Source: Amycolatopsis coloradensis
GTDB taxonomy: Bacteria > Actinomycetota > Actinomycetes > Mycobacteriales > Pseudonocardiaceae
NCBI RefSeq assembly: GCF_037997115.1
Contig: NZ_CP150484.1
Coordinates: 1,867,046-1,906,858, forward strand
Direction: 5' to 3'
DNA length: 39,813 nucleotides
Made by a program: the position numbers and the translations under genes. The notes below the pieces were generated by a model. It was not told where the DNA came from. It worked only from the letters and a program-made list of their open reading frames with translations, and did no database searches. Below are positions 33,009 through 39,813 of the stretch, piece after piece. The stretch's first letter is position 1, and the number at the start of each line of letters is the position of its first letter.

Positions 33009-36000
33009 TTAGCGTTGTGTGGCTCGGGGTGCTGCTGCTTCTTTGTCTTCTGCGGCAGGGAGGATGGGTAGTTCGTTGGCTAGCCAGGCCTGAACACGGA
33101 GCGACTGATCAAGTTTCTTGAGATGCACGTTCGGTCGTTGTTCGGCCAGCTGGCGGTAGGTGCTGACGGCTTCGGTGATGGCTTCGAGCGCTTCTTCCCG
33201 TCGCCCCAAGACACCCAGTTGGATTGCGAGATTGTTCAAGCTCGCGGCGAGGTCGTGCAGGAAGGTGTCGGGTCGTTGTTCGGCCAGCTGGCGGTAGGTG
33301 ATGACGGCTTCGGTGATGGCCTCGAGCCCAGCTTCTTGTCGCCCCACTTCGCCCAGACGGCCTGCAAGGGTGTTCAGGCCTGCGGCGAGTTCGTGCCGGA
33401 AGGCGTTGGGTCGTTGTTCGGCCAGCTGGCGGTAGGTGATGACGGCCTCGGTGGAGGCTTCGAGCGCTTCCTCCCGTCGCCCCAGGTCACCAAGGCGGAG
33501 CGCGAGGTTGTGAAGGCTTGCGGCGAGGTTGGGCAGGAAGGCGTTGGGTCGTTGTTCGGCCAGCTGGCGTCGGATCTCGATGGCTTCAGTGATGGCTTCG
33601 AGCCCAGCTTCATGTCGTCCCAGGGCACCCAGGCGGGTCGCGTGGTTGTGAAGGCTTGCGGCGAGGTCGTGCAGGAAGGTGTCGGGTCGTTGTTCGGCCA
33701 GCTGGCGGTTGGCGGTGACGGCTTCGGTGATGGCTTCGAGCGCTTCTTCCCGTCGCTCCAGTTCGCCCAGGATGTTCGCGTGGTTGTGAAGGCTTGCGGC
33801 GAGGTCGGGCAGGAAGGTGTCGGGTTGTTGTTCGGCCAGCTGGCGGTTGGCGGTGACGGCTTCGGTGATGGCTTCGAGCGCTTCCTCCCACTGCCCCACT
33901 TCGGCCAGACGACCTGCGAGATTGTTCAGGCTTGCGGCGAGGTTGGGCAGGAAGGTGTCGGGTCGTTGTTCGGCCAGCTGGTGGTAGGTGATGACGGCTT
34001 CAGTGATGGCTTCGAGCGCTTCCTCCCGTCGCCCCAGGTCACCCAGGCGGATCGCGAGGTTGTGAAGGCTTGCGGCGAGGTCGGGCAGGAAGGCGTTGGG
34101 TCGTTGTTCGGCCAGCTGGCGTCGGATCTCGATGGCTTCAGTGATGGCTTCGAGCCCAGCTTCATGTCGTCCCAGGGCACCCAGGCGGACCGCGAAGTTG
34201 TGAAGGCTTTTGGCAAGACGGGCACCATCCAGGCCTGGATTCTTCGCAATGGCCTGTCGCTGACGGTCAACCAACACTTCGCCGATCGTCGCCGCAGCGT
34301 CAGCGTGAATTTGACTCTGTGTTGGGAACGCATTGTCCATGCGCTCCAGCAGCGAGGTGTCCACCCTGTTGGTTGTAGCGATCTGGTCGATCGCCCGCAG
34401 TAGCGGCAGCGGTACCTCCACCTGTGTTGCGACGTCGATCGCCGCCACGGCCAGGGTGTCTGCCTGCTCGACACACCACCGCGTCACCCGGTCGCCGACA
34501 CGAGCGCCGAACACAGCGTGTGCTGCCGCTCGAGTGCACACCGTCAACAGTCGCCCGACTTCCTCACCGTCGACCTGTGCCGCCAGGCGTTCCACGACGC
34601 ACGTACGTCCAGTCTCCAGGATTGAGCGGCCGACCAGCCGCTCAGCCACCCGGTCCGGTACTAGCCCTTCGAATGCACCGTCGTCATCGGCGGGATACAC
34701 GCTCAACAGCCACGCGCCGGCTGCGTCCTGCCGATCCACCGGCTGATCGGCCAGCCCCGGCACTCGCGCCACCAAGGCGCCGACATCGTCGACGGTTCTC
34801 GGTCCGAGTACCGTGGCGACGATCACAAGATCGGTCAACGTCGCCAACGCCAGCCCCGGTAGTAATCCTTGGGCGGCCGCGGTGGATTTCCAATAGCCCC
34901 GTTCATGAGTCAGTACCCGGTCCTCAGGGCCCGGTGAAGCTGGCGCAACTTGCCGATCAGTCAGGCCTGAGACCATTGCGTCGAGCAGGTCCGCCAAGGC
35001 GGTCATCTGGACTGCCAGTACTGTCGAGGCGACAACATCCGGTTCATGCAGCGCGGCCGCGATCTTAGCCCACGGCTGGTCGGACATGCCCGGCACCGCG
35101 CTCAGCGCCGTCGCGAACGCGGACGCCGCTGCCCGGTAGGTCAGGGTGCGTGCGTCCGGGGTCGCATCCAGCAGCGGGAGCGATTGCTGCCGGGCCAGCT
35201 CTGCGATATCGCGGACGGTGTCGCCGCCGGTCGCGGCCACTTCGTCCCACCACGCACCCGCGGTCCGGGCCAACAACAGCACCTTTACCGCCACGGTCGA
35301 GCCCACCTGGGCTAGTGCGACGAACAGGGCGGTGAGCTGCTCAGCGCGGTTCTCCGCGTAGTCCACCACGACCAGCGTCGCCGACGACAGCGCCGCCAGC
35401 ACGCCGATACTCGCGGCATCCGCCGTGGGGTTCAGCCAGACCGTCGCCCAAGCCTGGTCCTCGTCCTGCAGTTGGCCAGCGAACTCGTGCGCTAGCCGGG
35501 TCTTACCCTGACCTCCCGGGCCGTGCAGTAACCAGACGCCAACGCCCGGCTCCGCCGCCCACGCACGCAACTTACCCAGAATCTCGTCCCGGCCGCGAAA
35601 CGGCACCACCGCGCGGTGCGCGGACAGCAACGCAGCTGGCGAACGGGCCGGTTCCCACGACGAAACGTGGCTTCGGGTATCGGACAGGGGCTGAAGCTCG
35701 ATGGCCTTACACCGCAGCGCATGTCCGCCGGCGTGCTCGACCAACCTGGTCACGAACGTCTCGTCGTGGAGCAGGACGTAGGTCGGCACCGCCTCCAACG
35801 CCGCGTGTTGCCGGTTAGCGGGGTCGACCGCAATGACTCCGGCGAGCAGGTCGCCGCAGAACACCGCCGCGCCGGACATCCCTGCCCACGGCGAGTCGCC
35901 CTCTGGCGGGAACTGGTCGAGCTCGATCAGGTATCGGTCGGCGACGATCCGGCTGCCCGGGTTGAGGGAGCCGGTGACCTGGCCGGTATCAATTGGCTGG

Positions 36001-36335
36001 CCGTCACGTTGAACGACCTGTGGCCTACCCCAGGCATGGCAGACGGCCCCGGGCTGATAGGTGACGGTACGTCCCCACACGACCGGTGTGTCGGCCAGCG
36101 GTGTCCACGTCGGGTCGTCGATGAACACCAGCGCGGCGTCGTCACGTCCTGCCGGGGTTCCGCACCAAATCGGGCGCGCGGTGACGGTGCCGGACACGCC
36201 GGGCCGGAACACCGTCACCGACGCCTCCATAGTGGTGACGACGTGTGCTGAGGTCAGCACTAGCCGTGGGGCGATCACGTAGCCCGAGCCTTGGCCTCCA
36301 GGGCCGGTGACGGCCACAACGCGCTCCCGCTCCAC
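33009..36335 (-). CDS. Trypsin-like protease / STAND NTPase / TPR protein (NLR-like conflict protein)
   Basis: A 1108-residue protein with three modules. Residues 1-200 are a trypsin-like serine protease with His31 in LTSAHVV, Asp65/66 in GRDDAALVFID and Ser154 in AGMSGAAVF. Residues about 245-640 are a STAND-type NTPase: FRGRDEILGKLRAW, P-loop HGPGGQGKTRLAHEF (272-279), Walker B LVVVDYAE (Asp325) and sensor-like VKVLLLARTAGAWW. Residues about 700-1070 hold eight 46-residue TPR-type repeats (consensus DLAASLHNLAIRLGDLGRRE then EALEAITEAV). Repeat sensors of this kind are thought to detect a trigger, oligomerise and activate the effector, here the protease. GTG at 36335 has AGGGGAGG about 10 bases upstream. 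It lies 31 bp downstream of the Trypco2 gene, in the same operon. Confidence 0.9.
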   Translation of the reverse strand: MERERVVAVTGPGGQGSGYVIAPRLVLTSAHVVTTMEASVTVFRPGVSGTVTARPIWCGTPAGRDDAALVFIDDPTWTPLADTPVVWGRTVTYQPGAVCHAWGRPQVVQRDGQPIDTGQVTGSLNPGSRIVADRYLIELDQFPPEGDSPWAGMSGAAVFCGDLLAGVIAVDPANRQHAALEAVPTYVLLHDETFVTRLVEHAGGHALRCKAIELQPLSDTRSHVSSWEPARSPAALLSAHRAVVPFRGRDEILGKLRAWAAEPGVGVWLLHGPGGQGKTRLAHEFAGQLQDEDQAWATVWLNPTADAASIGVLAALSSATLVVVDYAENRAEQLTALFVALAQVGSTVAVKVLLLARTAGAWWDEVAATGGDTVRDIAELARQQSLPLLDATPDARTLTYRAAASAFATALSAVPGMSDQPWAKIAAALHEPDVVASTVLAVQMTALADLLDAMVSGLTDRQVAPASPGPEDRVLTHERGYWKSTAAAQGLLPGLALATLTDLVIVATVLGPRTVDDVGALVARVPGLADQPVDRQDAAGAWLLSVYPADDDGAFEGLVPDRVAERLVGRSILETGRTCVVERLAAQVDGEEVGRLLTVCTRAAAHAVFGARVGDRVTRWCVEQADTLAVAAIDVATQVEVPLPLLRAIDQIATTNRVDTSLLERMDNAFPTQSQIHADAAATIGEVLVDRQRQAIAKNPGLDGARLAKSLHNFAVRLGALGRHEAGLEAITEAIEIRRQLAEQRPNAFLPDLAASLHNLAIRLGDLGRREEALEAITEAVITYHQLAEQRPDTFLPNLAASLNNLAGRLAEVGQWEEALEAITEAVTANRQLAEQQPDTFLPDLAASLHNHANILGELERREEALEAITEAVTANRQLAEQRPDTFLHDLAASLHNHATRLGALGRHEAGLEAITEAIEIRRQLAEQRPNAFLPNLAASLHNLALRLGDLGRREEALEASTEAVITYRQLAEQRPNAFRHELAAGLNTLAGRLGEVGRQEAGLEAITEAVITYRQLAEQRPDTFLHDLAASLNNLAIQLGVLGRREEALEAITEAVSTYRQLAEQRPNVHLKKLDQSLRVQAWLANELPILPAAEDKEAAAPRATQR
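33127..34232 (-). repeat. Eight tandem 138-bp TPR-coding repeats
   Basis: Units of 138 bp (46 codons) repeat in register; for example, GGTCGTTGTTCGGCCAGCTG recurs at 33133, 33271 and 33409. Some copies are identical over long stretches: 33541-33636 matches 34093-34188, 552 bp (four units) apart. This indicates recent duplication or gene conversion. Confidence 0.85.
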
Positions 36336-36366
36336 CGACCAATTCCTCCCCTTGAGCTGGCGCCAG

Positions 36367-36702
36367 TCAGCGGCCGATGTGCCCAGTTGTGTCCCCAGGA
36401 CCGTCCTCGCGGGCGGCTTTGTTCGACACGATCATGTCGTCGCCGCCCGGTTTGCGCGGGTTTAGCGTCACGGTGACCTTGTGCTTGGTCGTGTGAGAGG
36501 CGCCGGCCTCGGCGTCGGCGGACACCACCCATGCCTTGAACCCGGCCTTGGCCTTAGCGTCCTTGCGCAACTCCACGGCGAACTCCAGCTCGATAGGCCC
36601 CACTGCGAACTCGACCTCGGTGACCGTGGCGCGATGGGCAGCGTCCAGCAGTTCGTCCCGCAGGGCCGCGACGGCGTCCCCCAATTCGATGTTCATGACC
36701 AT
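36367..36702 (-). CDS. Trypco2-like protein (trypsin-co-occurring domain 2)
   Basis: A 111-residue protein. The pattern MNIELGDAVAALRDELLDAA, then VGPIELEFAVELRKDAKA, GFKAWVVSADAEAG and HKVTVTLNP fits the Trypco2 domain, which is known for being encoded beside trypsin-like protease/STAND proteins. It is soluble, with no signal peptide. Its function is not established; it may be a regulator, an adaptor or a trigger-binding partner of the protease. ATG at 36702 has GGTGGGA about 7 bases upstream; ATG at 36696 is an alternative. It is the first gene of the two-gene operon with the protease-STAND-TPR gene, and the last gene before the right end of the element. Confidence 0.85.
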   Translation of the reverse strand: MVMNIELGDAVAALRDELLDAAHRATVTEVEFAVGPIELEFAVELRKDAKAKAGFKAWVVSADAEAGASHTTKHKVTVTLNPRKPGGDDMIVSNKAAREDGPGDTTGHIGR

Positions 36703-36730
36703 AGTGTCGTCCCACCGGTTCAGCGCGCTA

Positions 36731-36752
36731 CACCGACACCGACACCGACACC
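36731..36752. repeat. Short tandem repeat of CACCGA
   Basis: CACCGA is repeated about 3.7 times just upstream of the Trypco2 gene, within about 50 bp of its start. The copy number could vary by slippage and affect the promoter, but this is speculation. Confidence 0.6.
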
Positions 36753-36818
36753 GGCGTCGCCTGAGCTAGCGTGGACCGCGCCAACGCTCACCGACTGACG
36801 CGGACACCCGCGTTAATC

Positions 36819-36838
36819 TGGTCCACATTCCGGTCCAC
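36819..36838 (+). promoter_or_regulatory. Paired GGTCCAC motifs, candidate arm sites (right)
   Basis: TGGTCCAC at 36819-36826 and CGGTCCAC at 36831-36838 lie 12 bp apart, the same motif, spacing and orientation as the left-end pair at 8592-8611. They are about 95 bp inside the right core. An inverted GTGGACC is also found at 36771-36777. Confidence 0.45.
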
Positions 36839-36933
36839 GAACTGCTGCTCAGCTATGCCGATCACGCCCAGTTTGCCACCTCTGAGGCACAGCAACGCCC
36901 ACGTCGCCGACTATCCGCAGGTCGGCGCTGGAA

Positions 36934-36984
36934 CTTGTAAACAGAAGGTCAGGGGTTCGAGCCCCCTTGGCGGCTCAAGATCAA
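36934..36984 (+). repeat. Right attachment site (att core; partial tRNA-Thr)
   Basis: 51 bases identical to 8477-8527. They comprise the anticodon loop through the 3' end of tRNA-Thr plus nine bases, without the 5' half of the tRNA. This partial copy marks the right end of the element. Confidence 0.95.
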
Positions 36985-37528
36985 TATCTTGACTGACCTG
37001 TGGATTTGGCGGGTCATGCGAGTGTAATTCGCAGGTGATTTCGCGTCATTGTGCTCCGTTTTCCCTGCTGTGCCGATTTCTGGTCGGTGGCGAGCGGTGG
37101 TCGCCGGGCCGGTCCGGCGTAGCCGCATGTGGGCCGGTAGTGGCCAGTTCGTGCTTTCGTCGTGGTCGCCGACCACGTCCGCTACACGGCCGGCGCGTTG
37201 TCCATGCCGACTCTCGGCCCTCGCCTTCAAGCGCCAACGCGATATTCTCCAGTGCTCCGCGCAGCACCGGGCCTCGACGGGCTTGGCGGTGCTCGTCGGC
37301 TGTGCCGTGTTCGTGTCGCGTGCGCCGGATGGTGCCGGGCCCACTTCTTCCAGCACCGCACTTTCGTGGATTCCAGGTCGATGTGGTGAGGGTGCCAAGC
37401 CGCGCCGCCCGCGAGCACGAAAGCAGAGTGTCCGCGAAGGTCAACCCCGCCTCTTCGGGTCCGCCCGAAGTTGTGGGGCACGCCCGTTGTCGTGCGCAGC
37501 CAGGACACGGGCGGGAAGGAGATCGCAC
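36985..37528. other. Chromosomal gap between the element and the ferritin-like gene
   Basis: 544 bases with no supported gene. Shadow frames on both strands lack domain content. A minus-strand stretch ([18 protein letters not shown]) vaguely resembles a RidA-type helix but does not extend into a credible protein. Confidence 0.5.
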
Positions 37529-38527
37529 GTGTTCGGCAAACGCTATGCCGTATCGATGATCAACCGCAGTGCGGAGAACCCGCAGGACAGGCGTCGATTC
37601 CTGCGTGCTGCCGGGATGACGGGTCTTGGGGTCGTCGGCGCGGGAGCCCTCGGTGGCTTGGCCGGTCCGGCGTCCGCTGCCACCCCGCGGCAGGCCGAGG
37701 GGGAAGCGGCGGCCGAGGGGGTCAGCGACGGTGCCGTGCTCAACTTCGCCCTCAACCTGGAGTACCTGGAAGCCGAGTTCTATCTCCACGCCGTCACCGG
37801 CAAGGGGCTCGCCGATTCACTGACCACCGGCACCGGGACGCGTGGTGGGGTCACCGGGGGTCGCGCGGTGCGGTTCAAAACGAAGGCCGCCCGCCAGTAC
37901 GCCCAGGAGATCGCCTCCGACGAGAAGGCGCACGTGGAGTTCTTGCGCACCGCGCTCGGCTCGGCCGCGGTGAGCCGTCCGGCGATCGATCTGCAGTCCA
38001 GCTTCACCGCGGCGGCTCAGGCGGCCGGGCTGGTCAGAAAAGGGCAGAGCTTCGACGCTTTCGCCTGCGAGGAGAACTTCCTCCTCGCCGCCTACCTGTT
38101 CGAGGACGTCGGTGTCACCGCCTACAAGGGGGCGGCACCGTTGATCAGCAACAAGACCTACCTCGAGGCCGCCGCCGGCATTCTCGCCGTCGAGGCTTAT
38201 CACGCCGCCAACATCCGTACCGCGCTCTACCAGCACAGCGGCGGAATTCTCGGCCTCGGCCTGCTGGGACGTGACCTCCGGGAAGCCAGCGTCAAACTCT
38301 CCGACGCCCGCGACAGTCTCGACGGCACGACAGACCTCGACCAGGGCGTCGTCGACGGGAATGGCCGCGCGAACATCGTTCCCACCGACGGCAACGGCAT
38401 CGCTTTCAGCCGGTCGCCGGGCCAGGTGCTCAACATCGTCTACCTGACTCCCAAAGCGGCGACGTCGGGCGGGTTCTTCCCCAAGGGTGTCAACGGCGAC
38501 GTGAACACCAGCGCCGCCAACGGCTGA
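37529..38527 (+). CDS. Tat-exported ferritin-like domain protein
   Basis: A 332-residue exported protein. The signal [20 protein letters not shown] has a twin-arginine pattern and is followed by an Ala/Gly-rich core ending near PASAA. The mature part is a ferritin-like four-helix bundle, with candidate metal ligands in [41 protein letters not shown] and [14 protein letters not shown] (E-x-x-H spacing). It resembles the Ferritin_2 or desiccation-associated family. The C-terminus is extended (about 70 residues). GTG at 37529 has GGAAGGAGA about 6 bases upstream; the frame opens far upstream but without a better start. It is followed by a strong terminator. Confidence 0.87.
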   Translation: MFGKRYAVSMINRSAENPQDRRRFLRAAGMTGLGVVGAGALGGLAGPASAATPRQAEGEAAAEGVSDGAVLNFALNLEYLEAEFYLHAVTGKGLADSLTTGTGTRGGVTGGRAVRFKTKAARQYAQEIASDEKAHVEFLRTALGSAAVSRPAIDLQSSFTAAAQAAGLVRKGQSFDAFACEENFLLAAYLFEDVGVTAYKGAAPLISNKTYLEAAAGILAVEAYHAANIRTALYQHSGGILGLGLLGRDLREASVKLSDARDSLDGTTDLDQGVVDGNGRANIVPTDGNGIAFSRSPGQVLNIVYLTPKAATSGGFFPKGVNGDVNTSAANG

Positions 38528-38532
38528 CCCCG

Positions 38533-38570
38533 TGGCAGGGCCGGGCGGGTGTCTCCGCTCGGCCCTGCCA
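38533..38570. terminator. Bidirectional terminator hairpin
   Basis: TGGCAGGGCCG (38533-38543) and CGGCCCTGCCA (38560-38570) are perfectly complementary, 11 bp, with a 16-base loop. The hairpin sits between two convergent genes (ending at 38527 and 38601) and can serve both. Confidence 0.75.
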
Positions 38571-38600
38571 ACGACTTCGGTGAAAGCGTCGGCCGGTGTT

Positions 38601-39092
38601 TCACCGTTCGAAGTACATCCGCGCCGGAACCAGCGCCCACACCACTTTCCCGGATTCTTCGGGCCGTACTCCCCATTCGAGCGACAGGTGGGTGACAAGA
38701 CGAAGCCCGTGATGGCCGGGACCGAATCGCTCGTCCGCTTTCGCCTTCATCCGCTCCACGTCGGGGTCGTCATCGGTCACTTCCACCAGGAGACCGCGGG
38801 ACGTCCGGGTGATGCCGAGGACGCCGGGAGTGATGGTGTGCCGGTAGGCGTTGGACACCAGTTCGTCGACCACCAGCACGACCGCGCCAAGCGGTTCGTG
38901 CTCACCACGCCCGAAACCCAGGCAATTCACCACCGTCGCATGGACGCGACGTAGTTCAGGGCGGTTCGACAGCCCGAGCCTGACCTCCGCAGCCCAGGAG
39001 ACCCGCTGGGTCAGCCGTTCGACCTCGAGATCGACGTCCACCGGGAACGGCGGATCGGTTCCGTCGTCGGCTGGATCCAGCTGCCCGCTCAT
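38601..39092 (-). CDS. RsbW-like ATP-binding (anti-sigma/HATPase) protein
   Basis: A 163-residue cytoplasmic protein with a histidine-kinase-like ATP-binding fold: VVLVVDELVSNAYRHTI (N-box with conserved Glu and Asn), then LLVEVTDDDPDVERM (G1-type DxxP variant) and FGPGHHGLRLVTHLSLEWGV (G2-type Gly-rich loop). Such stand-alone ATPases act as anti-sigma factors or serine kinases of anti-anti-sigma proteins in actinobacteria. ATG at 39092 has AAGGGCAG about 8 bases upstream; the frame opens to 39485, but the upstream part is not like this family. It is convergent with the ferritin-like gene. Confidence 0.85.
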   Translation of the reverse strand: MSGQLDPADDGTDPPFPVDVDLEVERLTQRVSWAAEVRLGLSNRPELRRVHATVVNCLGFGRGEHEPLGAVVLVVDELVSNAYRHTITPGVLGITRTSRGLLVEVTDDDPDVERMKAKADERFGPGHHGLRLVTHLSLEWGVRPEESGKVVWALVPARMYFER

Positions 39093-39733
39093 TTCGGCTG
39101 CCCTTCGATAGACGTCAAAGGGTTTTCGGGACAGCGAAGCTTGCGGGCGGTGCTGGACCGCGATGTCACTCGTTTGCCCGGCAAGTAACGGAACCCGGTG
39201 CTCATCGGTTCCACTCCGCGATCGTCGCCCGTGGTTCGGGCATCGCCGCCACCGAGACGAAGCCGGAGGACCACCGTCGCCCGGCAGCCCCAGCGCCAGG
39301 ACGCGCCAGCCGATGGCGAGTCCGCAGAGGCTGGTGGCGAGCAGGCTGACGACCTTCATGGTCAGGTGGGAGGTGGTCCTGCCGACCATGATCGCGACAC
39401 GCGACATCCGTCTGCTTCGATGAAGCCGAGTAGCAACGCCTCGGTTTCTTCCAGCACAGGACGGACGACGTCGGCCAAACCCCATGGCGGGGGCCGGCCG
39501 TCGCCGTGGCCATGGAGTGAACCAGCGACGGCGACGACCGGCGGAACGCTGCCGCTACAACGTTCCCCATGCGGCAGATAGTGTTCATCCTGCCGCGTGG
39601 CTGTGATCCACAGGCCTTAGTGGCCACTGTGGACATAGAGGAAGGGGCCGCCGCGGCTTCGGAGGTCACAAAAGCTGCGGCGGCCGCTGTGGCCGGGCCA
39701 TCGACTGGGAGGTGGTGATGGCCCGGACGAGTG
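39093..39733. other. Chromosomal gap with no confident gene
   Basis: 641 bases without a supported gene. Several short minus-strand frames have patches of protein-like content (for example MKVVSLLATSLCGLAIGW), but none has both a credible start and a recognisable domain. GGCCGCCGC (39646-39654) pairs with GCGGCGGCC (39677-39685), a GC-rich inverted repeat in the same gap. Confidence 0.45.
39693..39726 (-). terminator. Terminator hairpin of the fasciclin gene
   Basis: CCGGGCCATC (39693-39702) and GATGGCCCGG (39717-39726) form a perfect 10-bp stem with a 14-base loop, beginning 7 bases after the stop of the gene on the minus strand. Confidence 0.7.
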
Positions 39734-39813
39734 TCAGTTCTTGTTGGTGCCGGGTGTGAGCACCTTGTCGATGACGAAGACGGTGGCGTTCTTGGTGGGG
39801 ATGTTGCCGCACA
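39734..39813 (-). CDS. Fasciclin-domain protein, C-terminal end (runs off the window)
   Basis: Only the last 25 codons are present: CGNIPTKNATVFVIDKVL, then TPGTNKN and stop. The pattern 'cGNIpt.NatVyvID.VL.P' is the ending of a fasciclin (FAS1) adhesion domain, usually a secreted or lipid-anchored cell-surface protein in actinobacteria. The rest of the gene lies to the right of the window. A terminator hairpin follows directly. Confidence 0.75.
   Translation of the reverse strand, partial: CGNIPTKNATVFVIDKVLTPGTNKN

Larger units (their letters stand above)
8477..36984. mobile_element. Integrative conjugative/mobilizable element in tRNA-Thr, about 28.5 kb
   Basis: The element is bounded by a perfect 51-bp direct repeat (8477-8527 and 36934-36984) that begins in the tRNA anticodon loop and runs past its 3' end. 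The integrase lies directly beside the intact tRNA, as is usual for tRNA-integrated actinomycete elements. Inside are an excisionase-like protein, a VirD4/TraG-type coupling protein, a MobF relaxase, a DUF2637/SpdB-like protein and cargo genes. No VirB-type channel genes or clear replication initiator were recognised, so whether it is self-transmissible or mobilised by a helper is open. It differs from classical pSAM2-type elements, which carry an FtsK/TraB-like translocase. Confidence 0.93.

Noticed and set aside
33127..34232. Regular 138-bp repeats considered as a CRISPR-like array
   Set aside because: Units are contiguous coding repeats without spacers and translate into TPR-type repeats.
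33123..34403. 426-codon plus-strand repeat protein opposite the TPR region
   Set aside because: It is the antisense of the TPR repeats (Gly/Phe-rich periodic pattern), and the minus gene has protease and NTPase motifs upstream.
36949..37398. Minus-strand frame running through the right att site
   Set aside because: It begins in the chromosomal gap, ends in tRNA sequence and has no domain content.
37049..37528. Upstream extension of the ferritin-like gene
   Set aside because: The GTG at 37529 has a strong ribosome binding site and places the Tat signal at the N-terminus; the extension would bury it.

Overview
The window is high-GC actinobacterial DNA. Codon choice, the trehalose OtsA / OtsB-GH15 pair, the Tat-exported PhoD and the style of the integrated element fit the Pseudonocardiaceae, probably Amycolatopsis or a close relative. 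That placement is inference from protein style, with no database search.

Layout. (1) 1-8445 is chromosomal: the start of recN (minus), a trehalose block on the minus strand (otsA followed by an OtsB-glucoamylase-like fusion), a ThrE-type threonine/serine exporter (minus), a Tat-exported PhoD phosphatase (plus), then tRNA-Thr(UGU). (2) 8477-36984 is an integrated, conjugation-type element of about 28.5 kb. It sits in the 3' half of tRNA-Thr and is bounded by a perfect 51-bp direct repeat (8477-8527 and 36934-36984). (3) 36985-39813 is chromosome again: a Tat-exported ferritin-like protein, an RsbW-like ATPase and the tail of a fasciclin-domain protein.

Inside the element, the tyrosine integrase lies next to the tRNA. 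A minus-strand pair (helix-turn-helix regulator plus PP2C-like phosphatase) diverges from an excisionase-led operon across an operator-rich intergenic region (11672-11828). The operon (11829-20220) is tightly coupled, with almost every start overlapping the previous stop by 1-4 bp. It encodes a small HTH/excisionase protein, a VirD4/TraG-type coupling ATPase, small unknown proteins, an SsgA-like protein, a DUF4913 protein, a 1010-residue acidic protein and a DUF2637/SpdB-like membrane protein. A repeat-rich, non-coding stretch (20220-20440) follows and is the best oriT candidate. It leads into a 1485-residue MobF (TrwC/TraI-like) relaxase-helicase. I see no VirB4/VirB6-type channel genes and no obvious replication initiator.

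The right part (24.9-36.7 kb) is accessory cargo: small unknown genes, a three-Cys-motif (DUF5131, phage Gp37/Gp68-like) protein convergent with its TcmP partner, a decayed stretch holding two C5-cytosine-methyltransferase remnants, a ribbon-helix-helix-like gene in AT-richer DNA, and finally a two-gene NLR-like conflict system. That system is a Trypco2 protein followed by a 1108-residue trypsin-like protease / STAND NTPase / TPR protein whose repeats look recently homogenised. The likeliest little-described systems here are this Trypco2 + trypsin-STAND-TPR cassette and the TcmP/three-Cys pair, both apparently carried as defence or conflict cargo.
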